A stretch of DNA of 64,000 nt from Nocardia jiangxiensis NBRC 101359 (GTDB lineage Bacteria; Actinomycetota; Actinomycetes; Mycobacteriales; Mycobacteriaceae), in contig NZ_BAGB01000013.1 of assembly GCF_000308615.1 (NCBI RefSeq), positions 124,001 to 188,000 on the forward strand, read 5' to 3'. A program made the position numbers and the translations under genes. Positions 50,429 through 59,237 of this stretch are shown here, piece by piece; the stretch's first letter is position 1; the number at the start of each line of letters is the position of its first letter. Under the pieces are notes generated by a model, which saw only the letters and a program-made list of their open reading frames with translations, was not told the origin of the DNA and did no database searches.

Positions 50429-51097
50429 CTAGTCGGCCAACTGGTATCCGACCCCGCGATGGGTCTTCAAAGTCGTTCTGTCGAAAGGGATATCGATCTT
50501 GCTGCGCAGGTACCGGATGTAGACGGCCACCACGTTGTCCGGACCGTCGTAGTGGCTGTCCCAGACGTTGCGCAGGATCTCCGACTTGCTCACCACCGCA
50601 CCGGGATGCCGCATCAGGAACTCCAGTAATCCGAATTCCCTTGGCGTCAGAGACAATTCGACCTCACCGCGACGCACCGACCGTTGGCTCGGGTCCAGGG
50701 CCAGATCGCCGACGGTGAGAATCTCCTGCTGCTGCGGTGACTGCCGCCGCATCAGGGCGCGCAACCGGGCGATGAGCACCACGAACGAGAACGGTTTGGT
50801 GAGGTAGTTGTCCGCGCCCATATCGAGGGCGTCGGCCTCGTCGAGATCGCCGTTCTTGGCGGTCAGCATGAGCACCGGCGTCGTGACGTCCCCGGCGCGG
50901 ATCCCGCGCAGGACTTCGTATCCGCTCAACCCCGGCATCATGATGTCGAGCACGATCGCATCGAAGTCGTACTCGGTCGCCATCCACAGTCCGTCGACGC
51001 CGTTGCCCGCGATGTCGACGTGAAATCCCTCCTGCTCGAGGCCGCGGCGAACGGTTTCCGCCAGACCCGCCTCGTCCTCGACTACCAGCACACGCAT
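50429..51097 (-). CDS. OmpR-family response regulator
   Basis: This 222-aa regulator has a receiver domain in residues 1-115 with acidic pocket E7/D8, phospho-acceptor D51 (AIVLDIMMPG) and the switch lysine in YLTKPFSF. The C-terminal winged helix is complete (LTPREFGLLEFLMRHPGAVV, then VYIRYLRSKID and THRGVGYQLAD). It is encoded divergently from the histidine kinase that must be its partner, with 108 bases between the start codons. No terminator was seen between it and the convergent MATE gene. Confidence 0.94.
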   Translation of the reverse strand: MRVLVVEDEAGLAETVRRGLEQEGFHVDIAGNGVDGLWMATEYDFDAIVLDIMMPGLSGYEVLRGIRAGDVTTPVLMLTAKNGDLDEADALDMGADNYLTKPFSFVVLIARLRALMRRQSPQQQEILTVGDLALDPSQRSVRRGEVELSLTPREFGLLEFLMRHPGAVVSKSEILRNVWDSHYDGPDNVVAVYIRYLRSKIDIPFDRTTLKTHRGVGYQLAD

Positions 51098-51160
51098 GAC
51101 CTGTGCACCCCTTTCCGGCCCCGCAAACCCCCTGATGGTGACTCGACCCGACGTTTCACC

Positions 51161-51179
51161 TTAACTTAGGCTAAGCAAA
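51161..51179 (+). promoter_or_regulatory. Iron-box-like sequence in the two-component promoter
   Basis: TTAACTTAGGCTAAGCAAA matches the IdeR consensus at 15 of 19 positions, including TTAGGCTAA. It lies in the 108-base divergent region between the response regulator and the kinase. The same score as the two boxes at the metallophore locus makes it worth testing, although one arm is weaker. Confidence 0.45.
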
Positions 51180-51205
51180 CTATGCACGTGTGATGAGGAG
51201 TCGGT

Positions 51206-52582
51206 ATGCGACCGCAGATGCGAATCCGCGAACGCCTCGCGGGGTTGTGGCCGCCGTCCCGCTGGGGCTTGCGGCTGCGCTCGGCGCTGGTCGCCACGGC
51301 TGTCATCACGATCGTGCTCGGTTTCGGCGAGGGACTGATGCTGGTGCTGCTGGGGCGATCGCTGCTCGGCACCGTCGACAGCGCCGCCACCGCTCGGCTC
51401 GACGACGTCACCGCGCAATTGCGCACGACCCCGCCGATGACCGCGAATCCGGCACTGCTGGTCCCCAACGGATATGTCAGCATCGTCGAAATCTCCGACA
51501 GCTCAGGGCGATTGCTGCGATCCTCCGCGCGGCCCGGCACCCATCCGCGGCTGGTTCCGGCCGCGGACGACGTCGTCGGGCAGCCGCTGGGCAGAGATTC
51601 GGATCTGCGGTTGTCCGCGCGTCGGGTCGACTCCCCGTGCGGGCGCGTCACGGTGCTGGTCGCGGCGGATATCCAACCCATCGAGGACACCATGGGGGAG
51701 GTGGCGCTCGCCTTGGCGATCGGCACCCCGGTCGTCGTCGCGGTCGCCGCCGGAGCGACCTATGCGCTGGTGGGGCGTTCGCTGCTGTCGGTGGAGGCGA
51801 TCCGTTCGCGCGTCGCGGGAATCGGCAGTACCGGGCTGTCCGAACGGGTGCCGGTGCCCTCGGCCCGCGACGAGGTCGCCCGGCTGGCCGCCACCATGAA
51901 CGAGATGCTCGGCCGGATCGAGGCCGGTCACCTCGCCCAGCGGCGTTTCCTGTCCGACGCGTCCCACGAACTGCGCAGCCCGCTGGCCACCGTTCTGAGC
52001 GGATTGGAACTCGCCCGCGACCATCCCCGGGCATTCGATACCGACCTCGCCGCCCGCACACTGCTTCCCGAAGCGGAACGGATGCGCTACCTCATCGATG
52101 ACCTGCTCATGCTCGCCGCCGCCGACGAGAACGGCCTCACCGTCCCGCTCACCGACGTCGACCTCGACGATGTCGCCGCCATCGCGCTCGAGGCGACGCG
52201 TCATCCCGCGGATGTGACACTCGCCAGACAGTTCAACCCGGTCAGAGTCCGCGGCGACGCACGATCGCTGACGCGGGTCGCCCGCAATCTGCTCGGCAAC
52301 GCCATCACCCACACGCGCTCGATCGTCACCATCCGCACCGTGCGAACCCTGTCCGGCGCACAGTTGATCGTCGACGACGACGGCCCCGGAATCCCGGTGT
52401 CCGAACGGGAACGGGTCTTCGAGCGCTTCGTCCGCCTCCAGGACGACCGCGGCCGCGACAGCGGCGGAACCGGGCTCGGACTCGCGATAGTCGCGGAAAT
52501 CGTTGCCGCACACCGCGGTACCGTCACCATCGAGGATTCGCCGTACGGGGGTACGAGAGTGGTCGTGAAACTCGGTACTTGA
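51206..52582 (+). CDS. Sensor histidine kinase
   Basis: This 458-aa membrane kinase has TM1 near residues 25-52 and TM2 near residues 168-193, with about 115 extracellular residues between them. Then follow a HAMP-like linker, the H-box FLSDASHELRSPL with H254, the N-box (NLLGNAITH), G1 (DDGPGIP) and G2 (GGTGLGLAI). GAGGAG lies five bases before ATG 51206. It signals to the divergent response regulator. The extracellular sensor domain is not one I recognise, so the stimulus is unknown; an iron-box-like site upstream hints at metal limitation. Confidence 0.93.
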   Translation: MRPQMRIRERLAGLWPPSRWGLRLRSALVATAVITIVLGFGEGLMLVLLGRSLLGTVDSAATARLDDVTAQLRTTPPMTANPALLVPNGYVSIVEISDSSGRLLRSSARPGTHPRLVPAADDVVGQPLGRDSDLRLSARRVDSPCGRVTVLVAADIQPIEDTMGEVALALAIGTPVVVAVAAGATYALVGRSLLSVEAIRSRVAGIGSTGLSERVPVPSARDEVARLAATMNEMLGRIEAGHLAQRRFLSDASHELRSPLATVLSGLELARDHPRAFDTDLAARTLLPEAERMRYLIDDLLMLAAADENGLTVPLTDVDLDDVAAIALEATRHPADVTLARQFNPVRVRGDARSLTRVARNLLGNAITHTRSIVTIRTVRTLSGAQLIVDDDGPGIPVSERERVFERFVRLQDDRGRDSGGTGLGLAIVAEIVAAHRGTVTIEDSPYGGTRVVVKLGT

Positions 52583-52612
52583 AACTCGAGCTCAGAACTG
52601 CTGGGTGAGTGA

Positions 52613-52792
52613 GCATGGTGCGAATCCGGTCTCGGTGCACCAGAAGACATCGGCCGACTTCAGCGCCGCATCACCGCCCTCGAACAACGGGTCGCCGAAC
52701 TGCGCGGGCAACTCGATGAACGCGACCGAGGACTCGACGCGGCGCGCGCCGCCGATCGAGAGCTGTTCGCCAACCTGAACAGGAGAAGGTGA
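52613..52792 (+). pseudogene. C-terminal relic of a DUF6262-type protein
   Basis: From about 52640 the frame ending at TGA 52790-52792 reads as a heptad-rich helix (ALEQRVAELRGQLDERDRG, then AARAADRELFANLNRRR). It resembles the coiled-coil C-terminus of DUF6262 proteins that accompany site-specific recombinases. No start or N-terminal part is present, and an in-frame stop lies just upstream. It marks the left edge of the accessory region. Confidence 0.5.
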
Positions 52793-53022
52793 CCTCTGCT
52801 GTGAACGGCGCGCGGGCCGTTGGCGGTTCGGCAGAAAAGTCGGGGCCGGGCCGAGGTCCCGGCTGATGTAACGTGTTGATGGACAACAGGCCTCAGTGAT
52901 CCAGCTCGGTTGTCACCTATCAGGAGTCCTCGCGTGGACGATCGGAGAAGTCGGGGACCGAGGCAGGTTTGCCGAGGGTTGTGCGGAGATCGTTGCCCGA
53001 CACACTGATCCAGGAGTTGGCT

Positions 53023-53165
53023 ATGACTGACCTAGTCGGAAGGACGGCTTCTCGTAGCCGAGGCGTCCAGCGGCATCGGCCGGGCCGTGGCCCAGCGTTG
53101 TGCCGCCGACGGGGTGGTGGTGCATGGCAACAGCTGTGACGTGGTGGTGAAGGAGACGATCTCTG
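53023..53165 (+). pseudogene. Frameshifted N-terminal relic of a short-chain dehydrogenase
   Basis: ATG 53023 opens MTDLVGRTA. After a one-base shift the sequence continues as LVAEASSGIGRAVAQRCAAD and then GVVVHG, the Rossmann dinucleotide-binding start of short-chain dehydrogenases with its GIG motif. The rest of the enzyme is missing and the P450 gene begins shortly after. It is a remnant, not a gene. Confidence 0.6.
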
Positions 53166-53198
53166 GCCTCGAACCTGCCGAAAGAAAGGCAGCATGCA

Positions 53199-54512
53199 GT
53201 GGATCTTCGTGACGTCCCGTGCGGGCCCGGACGTTTGCCGGTTCTCGGACACGGTTGGAAAATATGGCGTGATCCAGTCCAGTTCATGGTGGATCTGGCC
53301 AGCGTCGGGAAAATAGCGCGTGTCGATATCGGCAATCTCGTTGTCTATGTCATTACAGATTTCGAACTACTCCACAGGGTGTTGGTAGAGAACTCCGACG
53401 CCTACGAGCGAGGGCTCCTCTTCGAACGCATCCGGCTCATATTCGGGGAATCGTTGATCGTCGCGGATGGTCAGCAACACAGGGATCTTCGTCGTATGCT
53501 CCAACCCGCGTTCCATCGAACAGAGTTGGAAAGCTATGCGCACGTCATAAAGCGTAACGCGGATGCGTTGGCGAGTTCGTGGCAGCCAGGCCAGATTGTC
53601 GAGGCCCGTTCCGTACTGCTGGATTTGGTGATCGCCAACCTGCTAGGGTCCATGTTCTCGCACGAACCCGATACCGAGGAGCTACAACTCATCTCGGGTC
53701 TGATCGAGGATATAGGCGCGGGTGCCATAGTGGGCAGTGTGCTGCCGAAGAGGGTTGCGAGTCTGCCATTGCCGGTGAACCGCAAATTCCTGTCGGCTGG
53801 AACACAACTGCGGGAGTACTGCCAGGGCCTGCTCGTCGCGCGCCGGAACAGCGGTGACCGCCGGAACGACCTGATCGACATCCTGCTGAATTCGTCAGAT
53901 GATGGATCGCGTAGTGACAAGTTCCTGGCAGAGCAGGCCGTGACCATTCTCTTCGGCGGCATCGACGCCTCGACCGCCATGCTGACCTGGGCTCTGTACG
54001 AGTTGTCCCAGCGTCCGGAGGTGGCTTCGAAACTGCAGCAAGAGATCTCCGCCGCAGGAGATCTCAGCCCCCGAGGCCTCGACCAGCTCGACTACCTGAA
54101 CCGGTTCCTGAACGAGGTCACGCGGATCCATTCGCCACTGCTGCAGACGAGACGCAGCGTCACCACGGTCGAACTCGACGGTTTCACATTTCCCGCTGGA
54201 ACCGATATCGGCTACAGCATTGCAGCTATTCACCGCAACCCGCATATTTTCGCCGATCCGAACACTTTCGACCCCGATCGGTGGTCGGCCTCCCGCTCTG
54301 GGGCGAAATGCAGGAGCTTCGTTCCGTTCAGCATGGGCAATCAGATGTGTATCGGTAATAATTATTCCTGGATGGCACTGCAAACGACTCTGCACAGTCT
54401 GCTGTCGAAGTGGGAGTTCCAGCCGGTGACAACCAAGAAGCTCCCGCGAGCCATGGGTCCGATCCCGGTGATGGGAAGGCTTCCGCTCGAGGTTCGTCCA
54501 GTCTCTGTGTAA
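53199..54512 (+). CDS. Cytochrome P450 with atypical signature motifs
   Basis: This 437-aa P450 starts at GTG 53199 with AAAGG upstream. It has a WKIWRDPVQFM N-terminal region, the K-helix ExxR as FLNEVTRIHSP, and the haem-binding loop FSMGNQMCIG, where C384 is the iron ligand and the usual Arg of FxxGxRxCxG is replaced by Gln. In the I-helix the usual (A/G)Gx(D/E)T reads GGIDAS, so the threonine that assists oxygen activation is Ala. These changes suggest unusual chemistry or loose constraint. The gene has noticeably lower GC than its surroundings and is flanked by relics, a sign of transfer. The substrate is unknown. Confidence 0.9.
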   Translation: MDLRDVPCGPGRLPVLGHGWKIWRDPVQFMVDLASVGKIARVDIGNLVVYVITDFELLHRVLVENSDAYERGLLFERIRLIFGESLIVADGQQHRDLRRMLQPAFHRTELESYAHVIKRNADALASSWQPGQIVEARSVLLDLVIANLLGSMFSHEPDTEELQLISGLIEDIGAGAIVGSVLPKRVASLPLPVNRKFLSAGTQLREYCQGLLVARRNSGDRRNDLIDILLNSSDDGSRSDKFLAEQAVTILFGGIDASTAMLTWALYELSQRPEVASKLQQEISAAGDLSPRGLDQLDYLNRFLNEVTRIHSPLLQTRRSVTTVELDGFTFPAGTDIGYSIAAIHRNPHIFADPNTFDPDRWSASRSGAKCRSFVPFSMGNQMCIGNNYSWMALQTTLHSLLSKWEFQPVTTKKLPRAMGPIPVMGRLPLEVRPVSV

Positions 54513-54528
54513 TCGCGCGGGGCTTGGC

Positions 54529-55368
54529 TCAGGTTGTGCTTGATTTGGTGAGCGTCGTTCTGCGATGTCCGGACATCCGGCGAATGAGGACCGGTAGGAC
54601 GGCTGTGCTGATGAAGAGGGCAATAGCGATGAGGATGAAGTAGAGCAGAGATCCATTGCGGCCGAAGCGAGGGAGGAAGGCGACTTCCTGGCCGGTTGCG
54701 GCGACGGCGTTGAGGAACGGTGCGTAGGCCTGCAGGGTATATCCATGGGGTAGCAGATTGATGGCGTTCTCGGCCACATAGACCCAGAACAAGAGGACGG
54801 CGACGGCGGCGGACGGAGTGCGAATCAGTGACCCGACCGCGACACCCACTCCACATGCGGCGAACGCGTAGCTCGGGACGGTCCAGAGGAACCGGATACC
54901 AGCGGAGTCGGTGATGTCCACTGCCCCATAGATTTGCGGGAACTGGTGTGGCAGCGTGACCATGACGACGACGAGCAGAACGACTGTCGTTATCGCCGCG
55001 ATGGCGCCGTAGTAGAGCCACCGGGCCAACGCGACCGTCCAGGACCGGGGAAACAGGAAGGCATTGAGATCGCTTGTCTGACCGCGCCATTGGGTGGCGT
55101 GGGCGTAGGCGGTGGTGACCATCATGACCGACACGGACAAAGTGATCACCCAGTATACGGAGTTGGTGGTGGAGACCTTGGCTACGTAACTCTGTCCGGG
55201 GAGGGTGGCGAGTCGTTCTGCGACGGCGGCGATTCCGAAGGTGATGACCAGCGGCAGAACGAAGGCGAGGGGGACGGCGGCGGTCCAGAGGAAGCTGCGT
55301 CCGGTGGTGCGGGTCCATTCGGCGGCGATGCCGCGGCGGATCAGGGTGGCCGGGCCGGGACTGTTCAT
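54529..55368 (-). CDS. ABC transporter permease (ABC-2-like)
   Basis: This 279-aa membrane protein has about six hydrophobic helices: one near residues 27-47 (WTAAVPLAFVLPLVITFGI), a cluster near 70-90, others across 110-200, and a last one near 245-265. The arrangement resembles the membrane half of two-gene ABC exporters. Its start codon overlaps the ATPase stop by four bases, so the two are co-translated. Exported molecule unknown. It converges on the P450 gene, with 16 bases between stops. Confidence 0.82.
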   Translation of the reverse strand: MNSPGPATLIRRGIAAEWTRTTGRSFLWTAAVPLAFVLPLVITFGIAAVAERLATLPGQSYVAKVSTTNSVYWVITLSVSVMMVTTAYAHATQWRGQTSDLNAFLFPRSWTVALARWLYYGAIAAITTVVLLVVVMVTLPHQFPQIYGAVDITDSAGIRFLWTVPSYAFAACGVGVAVGSLIRTPSAAVAVLLFWVYVAENAINLLPHGYTLQAYAPFLNAVAATGQEVAFLPRFGRNGSLLYFILIAIALFISTAVLPVLIRRMSGHRRTTLTKSSTT

Positions 55369-56102
55369 GGGGCCACGCCGAACGAGAAGTCGGTCGGCAG
55401 TCCGGCGATTCGCAGGTAGGCGTCTTCGAGGCTGGTCTCGCCAGGACCCAGGGTGTTCATGAGCTGGGCGAACGGCTGGTCGGTCAGAATGCGCTGGTTT
55501 CCGAGGACGACGATGCGGTCGGCGTTGCGTTCGACCTCATCGAGCAGGTGCGTGGCAACCAGGACACAGGTCCCGGCATCGGCGAGGTGGCGCAGCAGTT
55601 CACGTATCCAGCGGATGCCCGCGATGTCGAGGCCGTTGAGAGGTTCATCGAGCAGCAGAGTTCGAGGCTCGGAGAGCAATGCGGCGGCGATGCCGACACG
55701 TTGGAGCATGCCGAGCGAATAGTGCCCCAGCCGGCGATCGGCGACTCGGACGAGGTCGACCATCTCGAGGACGTCGCCGACCCGGCCGGCGGGCAGTCCA
55801 CGAGCGCGCGCGATCCAGCGCAGGTGCCGACGTGCGGTGTGGCGTGGGTCGAAGGCTCGGTAGTTGAGGTGCATTCCGAGAGTTGCCGGTGTGGTGTGAT
55901 GGGCCCGGATGAGGGTGTCGTCGACCCGGACGGTGCCGATGACCGGCGCGATGATGCCGCAGATGCACCGCAGCAGCGTGGTCTTGCCGGTGCCGTTGAG
56001 ACCGATCAGGTAGGTGAGCGCACCGTCGGCCACGGTCAGTTCGGGGACTTCGAGGACGGTCACGCCTGAGTAGCTCAGGGTGAGGTCACGAATATCGATC
56101 AC
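55365..56102 (-). CDS. ABC exporter ATP-binding protein
   Basis: This 245-aa ATPase has Walker A as IGLNGTGKTT, the signature HYSLGMLQRVG (SLGMLQ instead of LSGGQ, common in CcmA/DrrA-type exporters), Walker B as RTLLLDEPLNGLD, and the switch histidine in VATHLLDEVERNADR. It drives the permease encoded next. The 3' end overlaps that gene's start by four bases. A drug, lipid or peptide export role is typical for this class, but nothing here fixes the substrate. Confidence 0.9.
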   Translation of the reverse strand: MIDIRDLTLSYSGVTVLEVPELTVADGALTYLIGLNGTGKTTLLRCICGIIAPVIGTVRVDDTLIRAHHTTPATLGMHLNYRAFDPRHTARRHLRWIARARGLPAGRVGDVLEMVDLVRVADRRLGHYSLGMLQRVGIAAALLSEPRTLLLDEPLNGLDIAGIRWIRELLRHLADAGTCVLVATHLLDEVERNADRIVVLGNQRILTDQPFAQLMNTLGPGETSLEDAYLRIAGLPTDFSFGVAP

Positions 56103-56117
56103 AGCGCACGGAGCCGA

Positions 56118-56600
56118 TCAGAAGTTGCAGGCCATCGCCAGCCCCACGGCCTTGACGCCCTCGCACACGGAGCTGTTGGACAGCTTCCAGACACCATCGA
56201 TACGCTTCCAGACCACGCGCGCAACCAGATCCGGTCGTCCCGCTGTCTTGCTGCGCAGCATTGCGGTGTGCACGTTGCCGTTCTGGGTTTCGGGACCGGT
56301 GATCTGATTCGATCCGAGCGGAGCTCGGAACAGGCCGAGGTTGTAGAGGGTGCGCGCGACCACGACCGCCTTCATGCCGCCTTCCATATTGGCGGCCTTG
56401 GCCTCGTCGGAGGCGGGTGTTTCGATCAGGAACGCGACTTGGGCGTGGAGATCCTCCAGGGTGGGGACCTCTCGGGTGATGAGGAACTTGCCGGGATCGG
56501 CGGAGGCGACAGGGGCAATGACAACCGAAGCGCCGGTCGTGACGACGGCGACCGCTACGATCGTCGACACGACACCAGCGACAGTTTTGCGGGTCTTCAT
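56118..56600 (-). CDS. Secreted protein, MTB12-like
   Basis: This 160-aa protein has an N-terminal signal peptide (MKTRKTVAGVVSTIVAVAVV, ending at VASADPG, with cleavage likely after ASA). The mature part of about 120 residues has the helix-then-sheet layout of mycobacterial low-molecular-weight antigen MTB12-type domains (PTLEDLHAQVAFLIE, MEGG, VVWKRIDGVWKLSNSSVCEG). Two cysteines near the C-terminus may pair. GGAGGATG precedes the ATG. It lies just upstream of the ABC exporter genes on the same strand with 15 bases between them. Function unknown. Confidence 0.75.
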   Translation of the reverse strand: MKTRKTVAGVVSTIVAVAVVTTGASVVIAPVASADPGKFLITREVPTLEDLHAQVAFLIETPASDEAKAANMEGGMKAVVVARTLYNLGLFRAPLGSNQITGPETQNGNVHTAMLRSKTAGRPDLVARVVWKRIDGVWKLSNSSVCEGVKAVGLAMACNF

Positions 56601-56698
56601 TACGTCATCCTCCGATCGACTGGGAAAGCACCTGATGCACGCTCGAATGTGCAGGCGGCCAACAAGTATTCGAGACTACTCCTGTTCCTGTCGGACCC

Positions 56699-57520
56699 TC
56701 AGGGTTTGCGGCCGATGGCACCGAGCATGACCATTCGAGTCTCGGGCAAGTCGGGGTGGAGCCACTGCTGAACCGGCACCACGCCAGGTTCGAGCAACTC
56801 GAAGCCGGCGAAGAATGCCTCCGTCTGTGCTGTGGACCGAAAGGCGACTTGGGCTGAACTGTCATTGGTGCCGGTGAGCACCTCGAGTATCTCCGGGTCG
56901 GAATCGAGGGAGCCATGACCGATCGCCAGGTAACTGCCTGGTGCCAACTGATCCCGGAAGGCGGCGACGATCTCGGCGGGGTGTTCGGAGTCCATCACGT
57001 AATGCAGCACACCGATGAGCGTGATTGCCACTGGCTCGTTGAAATCGATCAGCGTGTGGTTCTTCAGCTGATCGATGACGTCGTCGGGACGACGAATGTC
57101 GCCCAGCAGCGCAGTGACATCGCGTGGTTTGGCCAGCAGCGCGTCGCAATGGGCGTGCACGACCGGGTCGTAGTCGACATACACCACCCGCGCTGACGGC
57201 TCGATCTTCCGAGCCACCTCATGTACGTTGGGCGAGCTCGGGATACCCGAGCCGAGATCGACGAACTGACGGATACCGGCTGCCGCGGCCATCTCGACCG
57301 CTTTGAGCATGAAACTTCGGGTGAACCAGGCCAAGGTCTTGAGTTCAGGTGCGCGAGAGAGCATTTCATCGGCCATGTCTCGGTCGATCTCGCGATTGTC
57401 CTTTCCGCCCAGCAGATAGTCATACACCTTGGCAGAGTTCAGCTGACCGGGGTTGAACGGTTGCGGTGTTCGGTTGTTCTCCGACGCAGGCCCTTTGGTT
57501 CCTTCGACCACAGGTGTCAC
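56699..57520 (-). CDS. SAM-dependent methyltransferase, PF04672 (DUF574) family
   Basis: This 273-aa protein belongs to a family abundant in actinomycetes: NSAKVYDYLLGGKDN at the N-terminus, then WFTRSFMLKAVEMAAAAGI, QFVDLGSGIPSSPNVHEVA (SAM loop), VVYVDYDPVVHAHCDALL, and LIGVLHYVMDSEHPAEIV. The GTG start gives a normal length. These proteins have no agreed substrate, and many copies occur per genome. It is next to the secreted-protein gene in the same orientation, about 100 bases apart. Confidence 0.92.
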   Translation of the reverse strand: MTPVVEGTKGPASENNRTPQPFNPGQLNSAKVYDYLLGGKDNREIDRDMADEMLSRAPELKTLAWFTRSFMLKAVEMAAAAGIRQFVDLGSGIPSSPNVHEVARKIEPSARVVYVDYDPVVHAHCDALLAKPRDVTALLGDIRRPDDVIDQLKNHTLIDFNEPVAITLIGVLHYVMDSEHPAEIVAAFRDQLAPGSYLAIGHGSLDSDPEILEVLTGTNDSSAQVAFRSTAQTEAFFAGFELLEPGVVPVQQWLHPDLPETRMVMLGAIGRKP

Positions 57521-57692
57521 CGTAGCCGATCGCTACCTCGGCCGATGTCTTCCAGAGATCTGTCGCCCGGTGTGGTGGAGTTGCTCGAACGGGGCGCGGC
57601 TCCGCCCGACCGAACCGGCCCCCCGATCCGAGCCATCGACGAACCATGCTCCGACACAACATGATCCAAATTCATAGCTTGTTCCAGCCGTT

Positions 57693-58787
57693 TCACGAAT
57701 CTGTTTCAGCCAAGGCGACTGCGTGCGCTACGGCGGACCGCGCCCGGTCGACGGTCGTATAGCGGCCCAGACCGCATGGGGACGCGACGTCCAACAGACC
57801 ACCGTAGGCCGACTCCGCCGCCGCCAGTGCCTGTCGGGCCTGCGCGAGCGGCTGCGCCGGATGTGCAAGCCCGGCGATAACACGCGTACTGGCAGGCAAT
57901 TCGAGGCGTTCCAGGGGCGCGTAGTACCGCGGCCGAACCGGCGCCTGTTTGCCGTCGCCGATGGGGAGGTGGACGAAATCGAGATGCCTTCCCGCAGGCC
58001 AGTATCGCGCTATCGCGTTGGCCAGCGCGACGACCGGGGCCGTCGATCTCGGCGCCACAGCCGGCTTGTCGTCGAGGCTCCCGTAGCACAGGTGCACACC
58101 GAAGCGGGCATTATGGGGTGCCCGTGCGACGAGGCGTGCGATCGCTCGACCCGCCACGGTGGCCGGGCCCTGCCGCACGCCCGCAGGTGTTTGTGCGCAG
58201 AGGAGCGTCTCCGCTGCCAGTTCGAGTTGAAATACGACGTTGTCCCGCAACGCCTCATGGATACGGACGATCTCCCTGACGGTGGCGTCGACAATCGGGC
58301 GGTAATAGGGGAAGCCTCGATCACCACGGCCGGCCGAGCCTCGATGCCCCATGAGCATCCGCGCCTCGAAGGCGATGAAACCGATGACAAGGGGCGTCGG
58401 TATGCCTACCTGCAAGCGAAGTCCGGGATTGGTTCGGCGCATGTCGACCAACGCGTCCATGGCACGCCCGGCCTCCTCCGCATAGCCGAGCGCGGCATCG
58501 ATATCGGCTTCGCCCAGTGATCGGCCTGCCCGAAGCCGAAAGGTGTCGCGGGAACGCAGTGTCGACCAATCACCGCGGCGCGCGGGCGCCAGCGCCGGGA
58601 CGCTGTCGAGCCGATCGATGATGGGTCTGACGTACCACTGGGCGCGATATGGATCCGCCTCACCGCCCGGAACCATGCCGTCCAGGAATTCACCGGCTGT
58701 GTCGACAGCGAACGCCATTGCCTTCTCTGGACTGTCCAACTCCGGGGGCAAGCTGCCCACGAAGTGAACCCTACGCTTGGGCTGCAC
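57693..58787 (-). CDS. MetE/UROD-type TIM-barrel protein with zinc-site residues
   Basis: This 364-aa protein begins KRRVHFVGSLPPEL, as stand-alone MetE-C-like proteins do. It keeps a likely zinc site: H and C in FGVHLCYGSL and a third cysteine in VASPCGLGRYT, the spacing seen in cobalamin-independent methionine synthase. ERLELPASTRVIAGLAHP fits the barrel strand before it. The N-terminal half of true MetE is absent. It could be a thiol methyltransferase acting on a small molecule, but no substrate can be named. The GTG start is the likeliest. Confidence 0.7.
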   Translation of the reverse strand: MQPKRRVHFVGSLPPELDSPEKAMAFAVDTAGEFLDGMVPGGEADPYRAQWYVRPIIDRLDSVPALAPARRGDWSTLRSRDTFRLRAGRSLGEADIDAALGYAEEAGRAMDALVDMRRTNPGLRLQVGIPTPLVIGFIAFEARMLMGHRGSAGRGDRGFPYYRPIVDATVREIVRIHEALRDNVVFQLELAAETLLCAQTPAGVRQGPATVAGRAIARLVARAPHNARFGVHLCYGSLDDKPAVAPRSTAPVVALANAIARYWPAGRHLDFVHLPIGDGKQAPVRPRYYAPLERLELPASTRVIAGLAHPAQPLAQARQALAAAESAYGGLLDVASPCGLGRYTTVDRARSAVAHAVALAETDS

Positions 58788-58895
58788 CGCGTCAGTGTCG
58801 CATATCGGCCATCCCCGAGACGTGGGCGTTCCCCGCTAATCCGGCGATCATCGGAACGACGCAGTATCACGTGGCTCGAAAGAGAGTTTTCCACA

Positions 58896-59222
58896 GTGGA
58901 ATTCGAGTGTTGGTCGTTCACGTTCCTCGGTTACACATTCGCGCCCCGCAAGGCCACCTGTCCGGATGGGAAGGCGTTCACGTCGTGCCTGCCTGCGGTC
59001 AGTGCGCGGGCGCTCGAGGCAATGGGTCAGCGGCTTCGCTCCTGGCGAATTCATTTGCGCAACAAGGATGATCTCGCCTCAACACCTACCTGGCGCGTTG
59101 GGCTCGCAAGAAGTACAAGCGGTTGCGTTCTTTCAAACGGTTCAAGCGCTGGTGGACCGGGGTCCTCGATCGAGACCATGGCCTGTTGAAGCATTGGGCG
59201 TGGGAGAACGAGTTCCTCTGGA
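58896..59222 (+). pseudogene. Group II intron reverse transcriptase/maturase relic
   Basis: Two pieces in different frames read as the C-terminal end of an LtrA-type protein. From 58896: SFTFLGYTFAPRKA, FTSCLPAVSARALEAMGQRL and RSWRIHLRNKDDLA (thumb/domain X). After a frame change near 59077: YLARWARKKYKRLRSFKRF and RWWTGVLDRDHGLLKHWAW (end of the protein). Around 40 residues between them are missing, and the whole polymerase domain is absent. The remains end about 15 bases from the MocR stop, leaving no room for the intron's 3' ribozyme domains. It fills the gap between the MetE-like and MocR genes. Confidence 0.7.
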
Positions 59223-59237
59223 AAGGGCGGGCCGGGC

